From positions 62,001-126,000 of the forward strand of contig JABANP010000052.1 in NCBI GenBank assembly GCA_013115135.1: a stretch of DNA of 64,000 nucleotides, read 5' to 3'. The DNA comes from Perkinsus olseni (Eukaryota > Perkinsozoa > Perkinsida > Perkinsidae). The notes below the pieces were generated by a model. That model ran no database searches. It was given only the letters and a program-made list of their open reading frames with translations, and had not been told where the DNA came from. This document shows positions 57,618 to 64,000 of the stretch, piece after piece (position 1 is the first letter of the stretch; each line of letters begins with the position of its first letter). A program made the translations under genes and the position numbers.

Positions 57618-58301
57618 TTAATAAAAGTACATACACACTTTACCGAGTCCTTGGACGGCAGCACCCTTCATACCCGGCGGACACCCCTGAAGAGGAAACA
57701 ATTCCGTGTTCATAGTGGCCAGGCCTGTCCCTCACCCCTTCCAATGCGATGAAGCACAGGCCAGATAGGCATTCAGCCCTGCCGTGATGGGGCGCAGGGC
57801 AGCTCTCGGGAACAGACGACCCCCCTAAGGCCCTCTTAGTCGATTGCCTCAGAGTTCCACGAACTCTTCTGTCGTCACAGTACGGCGCGCATACGACCGC
57901 CTCCAAATATCCTTGTTTGTTCTAACAAGCGTCACCACTAAGGCAGGGAGAGGAGCACGATGGACCCACCAGAACTCCCAAAGGCTTCTTCGTCTCCTGT
58001 ACAGGCGCAGCCCCAAACCCCACCGTACGCGGGCTTACAGTCACCAGTTGGGCGTTCATATGGGGGACCTGCAATCACAACTGAGAGGAGGACCGTCACC
58101 TGAGGGGACTCTACCTGCCTCAGTCGAGTTCACGACTTGGTCTCTCAATTCCCTGGGCTTCCTGAGCCTGATCAATGGGAGTATATCCGAAGTGCCAGGT
58201 ACGTTCTTCTCCAGCAGTCCGTCAGCGGGCGAGAAGACTTCATTCTGGACGGAGCTTGTGACTACGGCAACAGCTGTTACAAGAGCGACGAGTTTAAGCA
58301 T
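57618..58301 (-). CDS. Small secreted Cys-containing protein, copy 1 (minus)
   Basis: Unknown family; first of four paralogues. The ATG at 58301 gives the signal peptide MLKLVALVTAVAVVTSSVQ. Conserved internal blocks follow: EAGRVPSGDGPPLSCDCRS, then ESCPAPHHGRAECLSGLCF, then a last exon after CTCTTCAG reading GCPPGMKGAAVQGLGKVCMY and the end FY. Introns lie between these blocks, but not all junctions were fixed. Two or three disulphides are plausible. It lies head-to-head with copy 2, 594 bp apart. Confidence 0.55.
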
Positions 58302-58894
58302 TGAAGAAGCAAGGTGAACTCTACAGAAATCGGAGTCATTGGCAATTGACTTAGCATCAAGTTGAGAGTAGGTCAGCATCCACGGCAGCGGTACTGTTGG
58401 TTGGTCGAGAGAGTCCATACGGCAGTTAGAGATAGACCGCTGAAACAACTCTATGAGCTGCCTGAATGACGTGCACAACTAGCTCGAGCTCACCGTCACG
58501 TCACCGAAGCCATGGCACGCGCAAGGGACGGACGGGCGTTCATGATCTCTTATTCATGAACTCACGTCTTTTAAGGGCGAAGACTGTCATACGATAGTGG
58601 AGATGAGGCCGCACTGAGTTTCCCCGAGTTTCTGTAGCTGAGGGACAAGCCATGCAAGGTCTCACAGAACTCCTCCCCGGAACCTCGCGTAGGCGTGCAG
58701 ATGCCTGCGTGACGTGATTCAGCTATGGTGGAGCTTCAGGGGGGATGCAGCGAGCACCGCTCCTGGGCTTTCTTCCATCACCATCTTCGCCTTCTGCGAG
58801 CGTCCCTTGTGCTGCCATCGAGCGAGCTAAGCTGGCTTGCACTAATAAACAGAACCATACTCCGCAGCTGACTGAGCCTTTTACGCCTCCCCCA

Positions 58895-59575
58895 ATGCTC
58901 CGCTTCATTCTTGTTATTGTCGCTGTTGTCTTCGGTAGCTCTGCCCAGGGTGAAGGAGTTTTGTCTGTCGCTAGAGGCCACGGCACGTAAGCATCACAAT
59001 CCCTCCAGTTTGGATTATTTCACTCTCGTCAGATTCGGAGGTCCGGAGGAGGAGTTCATAAGCTTGAGTGGACTTAAGGGTGAGGATGGTTTCGTCGATC
59101 ACCCGATTTGGAAAGCTAACTGTAGGTTCCTTGTACGAGCGCCCCTATGGCGAGTGTACACCGAGTGGAGCAAGTGGGGAGATACTCCTCAACTGCTACT
59201 GCCAGGGAGCCGAAGAGTCGCCTATCGGAGGCGTCGTAATTGCGAAAACAATTCTTCCATCTCACTCAGCCTAGCGGTTGCCTCAGAGCGGAGGGATACT
59301 CATTGCGTACGTCTGCGCACCACCATGTGGCAGGAGGGCCCTGGGACAGGCCGAGGGTGCCAGAGCCTTGGGAGGTTCTGTCGGGAGTTGCCCTGCCTCA
59401 CCACTGGGCCCGACTGATTGCCTATCGGGAAAGTGTTTCCTCTCACCTGAGAATGTGAGCGAATATTGATAGGACGGTTGATTCTGTCGTATCTCTTTCC
59501 TTCAGGGATGCCCAGCAGACATGAGATTTGTCAATTTGCTCACGTTCGGCTTCGGTGTGCATGTACGCGAAGTGA
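58895..59575 (+). CDS. Small secreted Cys-containing protein, copy 2 (plus)
   Basis: Signal peptide MLRFILVIVAVVFGSSAQ. Exon 2 is best started at 59124 (GSLYERPYGECTPSGASGEI, then LLNCYCQGAEESPIGG), spliced at GTCGTAATTG...TTGCCTCAG to SGGILIAYVCAPPCGRR, which removes an in-frame TAG at 59270. Then come GSCPASPLGPTDCLSGKCF and, after CCTTCAG, a final exon GCPADMRFVNLLTFG and VCMYAK, with one extra base before VCMY. Same order of blocks as copies 1, 3 and 4. Function unknown. Confidence 0.55.
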
Positions 59576-60266
59576 GGGTCGCTTCAGCGCCCCCTTGTTG
59601 ACGTCGGGCGAGATTTCCTGGCTTCAGCTGGCATCACCTCGTATGACAAGCGTCAGGAGGTTCACATTTTCTATGTTCTGCTTATCGTCACAGATGGTAG
59701 CCATTCCTTCAGTCAGACTGCGTATCTGTTATCTATTCAACTTGCCATTCATAGTCTCTCAACTCAGGAGCTGGTAGTTTCCATTTCCAGCTTTGTGTTA
59801 CAAGAATAAGTGAGCATCAGAGGAAGCCACTAAATGAACCAGGTCGTCAGGGCAAGCTGATATCTGCTTGGATCGAGAACATATGAACAGTCTCTGTTGA
59901 TGGATGACTACTCCCAGTCAAATCTGCATATGACGAGAGCCTCCGCGGCGACGAGGCACCGATTCGCTGCTCTTAGCTATCTTTTACAACCTCGGTATGA
60001 GGGATGCAGACCTTGAAATTCCACCCCAACAACTCCACGTATCTCCTTATCGAGCTGAGATCAACCGAGGGACCCACTCATAACGCAAAAGTTGAGCATC
60101 GAAAAGGGCCACTGGCTGACCCGATCGGACGACGAACGCCTAGGTTTGATGAAGTACATAAAAATTATGGAGAAATGACTGTCGTGACGAATAAAGTGAA
60201 GCTCATGAGCTCAACCTACAGACCTTGTGGAGTTAACGAAGAGACACCCGTCTAACCGGGCGGTCG
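59576..60266. repeat. Duplicated 3' flank, copy 1
   Basis: 59605-59808 is nearly identical to 62335-62535 downstream of copy 4. It can be read open (RDFLASAGITSYDKRQEV...) in both copies, but nearly all differences change the amino acid, so it is more likely non-coding or 3' UTR. The rest (59810-60266) holds nothing I can support. Confidence 0.6.
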
Positions 60267-60950
60267 CTAATAAAAGTACATGCACACATCACCGAGTCCT
60301 TTGACGGAGGTACCCCTCATCCCTGGCGGACACCCCTGAGGAGGAAGCAAAGCATCTTTGCATTCGTCATAGCCAGCCTCTCCGCTCACCTTTCCGGCTG
60401 CGATGAAACACAACCCCGATATGCATTCAGCCTTGCCGTGCTTAGGCGCAGGGCAGCTCTCGTCATCCGACCCCACCAGGGCCCCCTGCCTCAGGGTTCT
60501 ACGGACTCTTGTGTCATCACAATACGGGGTGCATACGACTGCTTGGACATATCCCTGCTGGTTCTAACACGCACGTGTCGTTTGGCAGCAAAAGAAGCTT
60601 GCATGACCTACCAGAACGCCGAAGGCCTCCTCATCTCCTTCGCAGGCGCAACCCCAAACCCCACCGTACCCAGGCTGACATTTGCCGGTGGGCCGCTCAT
60701 ATGAGGGACCTAGACCATCATGGAGAGCCCCTTCCCGGTGTAGCCAGCTTCACCTGATAGGACCCTGCCAAGCCCAGTCGATTCAGCGGCTTCGTCTTTC
60801 ACTTCCTTGGAATTCCTGGACCTGTGAGGGGCACTTCGATCTCATGGGCTGCAAAGATACGTACGCTTCCAGCACGGCAGACGGAATGGCTCCGTCCTGA
60901 GCGAAGCTGCTGACTGCGACAGCTGCAAAAAAAGTGACGAAGCGGAGCAT
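60267..60950 (-). CDS. Small secreted Cys-containing protein, copy 3 (minus)
   Basis: The ATG at 60950 gives the signal peptide MLRFVTFFAAVAVSSFAQ. A later exon reads ALVGSDDESCPAPKHGKAEC and ISGLCFIAAGK before a GTGAGCGGAG donor; the last exon after CCTCAG is GCPPGMRGTSVKGLGDVCMY, ending FY. Closest to copy 1 in its C-terminal half and to copies 2/4 in its signal peptide. The middle exons were not placed. Confidence 0.55.
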
Positions 60951-61608
60951 GGGGTTGAGAAATTAGGACTGGCACGTAGCCTTTCGCTAAACTAAATCGA
61001 TTCGCGTTCCATTTTTACCACAATATAGGTAACTCAGCCCTGGTGACGGGACAAGCAACCTACTGCTAGGCGAAAGCGGAGGTCGTACGACTCTTTTTCA
61101 AAGTCTTGAAACCACCACACTGCGAGGTAACGATGTGCTAGAGACGACAAGAAACGTGCGCAACTAGCTCTAGCTCAACGTCACGTAACCATAGCCGTGA
61201 CACGTGCAAGGGACGGACGGGTGTCCATGATATCTTATTCTCGAAGCCAAACGCCGTCTTTCAGGAGGGAAGATCGACATACGATAGTGAGGGTGGGCGC
61301 TGCACTGAGTATCTCTGAGTTGTCGTAGCTGAGAGGCAAGCCGTGCAAGGTCTCGGAGAACTCCTCCCAGAGTCTTGCGTAGGCGTGCAGGTGTCTGCGT
61401 GACGTGACTTAGCTTACGTGGAGTTTCAGGAGGCGTCCGCATGCGTGCTTGGGCGCTGATGCAGCGAGCATCGCTCCTGGGTTTTGTTACATTACCACCT
61501 TCGCCTTTTGCGAGCGTCCCTTGTGCTGCCATCGAGCGAGCTAAGCTGGCTTGCACTAATAAACAGAACCGTACTCCGCAGCTGACTGAGCCTTTTACCC
61601 CTCCCCCA

Positions 61609-62290
61609 ATGCTCCGCTTCATTCTTGTCATTGTCGCTGTTGTCTTCGGTAGCTCTGCCCAGAACGAGGGAGTTTTGTCTGTCGCTAGAGGCCACGGCAC
61701 GTAAGCATCACAATCCTTCAGTTTGGATTATTTCACTCTCGTCAGAGTCGGAGGTTCGGAGGAGTTCATAAGGTTGGGTGGACCTGAGGGTGAGGATGGT
61801 TTCGCCGATCACCCGATTTTGGATAGCTTAACTGTAGGTTCCTTGTACGAGCGCCCCGTTGGTGAATGTACACCGAGTGGAGCAAGTGGGGAGATACTGC
61901 TCAACTGTCGCTGCCAGGGAGGCGAAGAACCCGTCGGAGGCGTCGTAATTGCGGAAACAATTCATCCATCTCACTCAGCCTAGCAGTTGCCTCAGAGTGG
62001 TGGAAGACTCCTTTCCTACGTCTGCGCCCCATCATGTGGCAGAAGGGTCTTGGGACAGGCCGGAGGTGTCAGAGCCTTAGGAGGTTCTGTTGGGAGTTGC
62101 CCTGCATCACCACTGGGCCCGACTGAATGCCTATCGGGGAAGTGTTTCCTCTCACCTACGCCATGTGAGCGATGATATCCTGACGGTTGATTCGATTCTG
62201 TCTCATTCTCTTTCCTTCAGGGATGTCCCGGCGGGTACAAAAGGTTTCTCCTTGCTGAAGTTCGGCCCGGTGTGCATGTACACGAAGTGA
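61609..62290 (+). CDS. Small secreted Cys-containing protein, copy 4 (plus)
   Basis: Near-duplicate of copy 2: the signal peptide is identical (MLRFILVIVAVVFGSSAQ), followed by SLYERPVGECTPSGASGEI, a segment with CRCQGGEE, YVCAPSCGRRVLGQAGGV, GSCPASPLGPTECLSGKCF and a last exon ending FGPVCMYTK. The TAG at the same place as in copy 2 (61981) is again inside the proposed intron, which supports the splice model. About 200 bp upstream of the ATG are also conserved with copy 2, so regulation is probably shared. Confidence 0.55.
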
Positions 62291-64000
62291 GGGTCGTTTC
62301 AGCGCCCCTCGCTGTTGGTCCGGATATTGATGTTGGGCGAGATTTCCTGGCTTCAGCTAGCATCACCTCGTGTGACAAGCGTCAGGAGGTTCAAATTTTC
62401 TATATTCTGCTTATCGTCACAGATGGTAGCCATTCCTTTAGTCAGACTGCGTATCTGTTATCTATTCAACTTGCCATTCATAGTCTCTCAACTCGGGAGC
62501 TGGTAGTTTCCATTTCCAGCTTTGCGTTACAAGTGAATCTCTTGCAACCCCTACACTGTGTATGGGAGAAGGTGTCGAGGACTAGTTCACCTTCTCTAAC
62601 GTGATCGTGCGGGGAACAGCATGAAGTCTCATGATCTGATGTGCTGCCCGAGCCGGTATCTATTCCGATGAGTGAACAACTGGTAGTGGAGTCCTCCAGG
62701 GACTGCCCTTACACAAGTCGATGTTAACACTTATAACGCTTATCGTTGAGTAGATACAAAGTTGAAAGGTCTCCCAGATTATTGAACTTTCCCTCATTCT
62801 CAAGCTGAGTGCTTCACACATATCTACTCCGCTAGTGTAACGGTGATGCTGAATCAGTAATCGATGATGCCTGGGCTGCTCGATGGGAGTTTTCGATGCG
62901 TTACATCGATAGCATCTTCCCGTTCTCGCGACTGACCAAGAACACAAGGCTGACCATCAGATGGAACGCCTGAATGAGGCAATTCGCTGCTAGAAGAAGG
63001 GAACCTAATATCTACTTGGAGCATACGAGCTGCCTCTGTCGAGTATCGTTGAAAACGACTATGATGGGAATATGAGAATATTAGGAAGCGGCTGACATGG
63101 TCAGAGTCCCAACGGGGTATGTGTGGGCTTGGCCTAGCTGTTCGGTGGGGGCGCATCGGGGCGGAGCACTGGTAATTACTTCCAGGAGGTGTTCTCGGTT
63201 CAGTGAAGTCGGCATTGGGTTATTGGGCAGCTATTGGTGACCCGCTGTTATCGTAGCGACTCTGAGCATACCACTATGAGCACTCGTCGACGCGTGCTGC
63301 AGGCTAAGGTCACCCTGTATATTAGCAGGACGAACTCTCAGAGGAGTTGCTTTTGAATCAGAAGTGCTCATGTCAGGGTCAGGACTGTATAGTATCCACC
63401 CTCCTTCCACTATAAGCGTCTATTCGAGGCCGCTTTGACGATTGTGTTTTTAGTTGCTAAGGTAGTTGACGTCCTCCAATACACTTCCTTCGCTCTCCGC
63501 GAATGACCTCCGCATCCTGTATGACCAGAACACCATAAGCACATCTTCTCCATAGAGGGTAGCGTATTCGTGTTAGGGCTCCACCACGTACGAGGCCACA
63601 CTCTATATGTCTCTCTGTGTCATGCGACCATGAGATACCATAACAAGAAGAAACTCAATGGAGGCCGACGACACCAAGTGTACCTGCCGTTACTCAACAG
63701 TGTAGCGGCTGTAGATCTCGTCCGCGCGTTATGATGCCGAAGGCTCCAAATATATTTCTCAACATGGTTACCCGAACTGAGAACACAAAAGGTTGCATTG
63801 AGCATATCAGAAATCTCCTTTGAAGAACAAAAGGTATCATGGGCATGTGGGAGGAGAGAGGCGTATTAGGAAAGTTCAGAAATAACACGAGACACACAAC
63901 TAATTGGCAGCAGCAGCAGCAGAGGCTATAATCACTCACGTGATGATGGCGATACACTAGAGGCAAATCAGCATGATTACTGATAGAAAAAAGAGAAATA
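62291..64000. other. Duplicated 3' flank, copy 2, then no supported gene
   Basis: 62335-62535 repeats 59605-59808. From 62540 to the end I see only short open frames without motifs and a CAG repeat (63908-63923). Confidence 0.45.

Noticed and set aside
59270..59272. Conserved stop-codon readthrough in copies 2 and 4
   Set aside because: A GTCGTAATTG...TTGCCTCAG intron removes the TAG in frame in both copies, so readthrough is not needed.
58911..59417. 168-codon open frame as the main product of secreted copy 2
   Set aside because: It disagrees with copy 4, where the same frame is broken; the SCPAS-x-CLSGKCF frame is open in both and matches copies 1 and 3.
59605..59808. Conserved coding exon downstream of secreted copies 2 and 4
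   Set aside because: Open in both copies, but the differences are nearly all non-synonymous and there is no splice link; more likely duplicated 3' flank.
63908..63923. CAG microsatellite as a coding polyglutamine tract
   Set aside because: No open frame with recognisable coding context surrounds it.

Overview
The window looks like nuclear DNA of an intron-dense alveolate protist, most probably a perkinsozoan such as Perkinsus. No single feature proves this. The evidence is mid-range base composition, genes on both strands with many 40-60 nt GT-AG introns, proteins closest in style to dinoflagellate/apicomplexan relatives, several cilium genes, and families of small secreted proteins without obvious relatives. 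Coordinates below mark whole genes; where I could follow the reading frame across introns, exon limits are in the evidence text.

Layout. 0-5.8 kb: exons of a HEAT-repeat protein (perhaps the dynein assembly factor DNAAF5) and an unrecognised gene, with a ~210 bp duplicated block. 6.1-10.1 kb (minus): the ciliary tip protein CEP104. 10.5-11.5 kb: intronless GAPDH. 12.0-16.3 kb: an Argonaute whose PIWI domain appears to lack catalytic aspartates. 16.5-18.1 kb: a secreted protein of eight Cys-rich KWW repeats. 18.5-21.7 kb (minus): two paralogous secreted proteins of unknown family. 22.0-23.2 kb (minus): a JmjC/cupin dioxygenase. 23.6-26.6 kb (minus): a 13-exon secretory DnaJ with an unusual N-terminal domain. 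26.8-28.0 kb (minus): RABL2. 29.6-31.7 kb: a sarcosine-oxidase-like flavoprotein, interrupted. 33.9-34.6 kb (minus): ankyrin protein. 34.9-36.3 kb (minus): GSK3 kinase, divergent from PSMA3 proteasome subunit (36.7-38.0 kb). 38.3-41.4 kb: a multi-pass membrane protein. 42.1-43.0 kb: PPIL6-like cyclophilin. 43.2-46.6 kb: lipase maturation factor family. 48-54 kb: a coiled-coil gene, a mitochondrial protein with repeated LPxG motifs, and a helical-repeat protein. 55.3-56.4 kb: mitochondrial oxoglutarate/malate-type carrier. 57.6-62.5 kb: two copies of a divergent pair of small secreted proteins. The last 1.4 kb holds nothing I can support.

The most striking signal is not a gene. Many of the short introns are made almost entirely of dispersed repeats: a tRNA-like element with a GGTTCGATCC B box, a GTATCTTAGGTTGAAGC hairpin element, a CGATCANCAGGGCGAGCGC element, an AGCGGAGCGAAGCG element and a TTTCGTGGCGCGCGAGAAT element. 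In conserved genes (PSMA3, DnaJ, CEP104, carrier, Argonaute, LMF) protein homology fixes the splice sites exactly at the edges of these repeats, and copies occur in both orientations. This is what several families of introners (intron-making mobile elements) would look like.

Caveat. At least ten otherwise conserved genes are broken by single-base shifts, mostly one extra base and several in homopolymers. I read these mainly as assembly or sequencing errors, so proteins are described rather than joined. Four genes (CEP104, RABL2, PPIL6 and possibly DNAAF5) point to a flagellated life stage.
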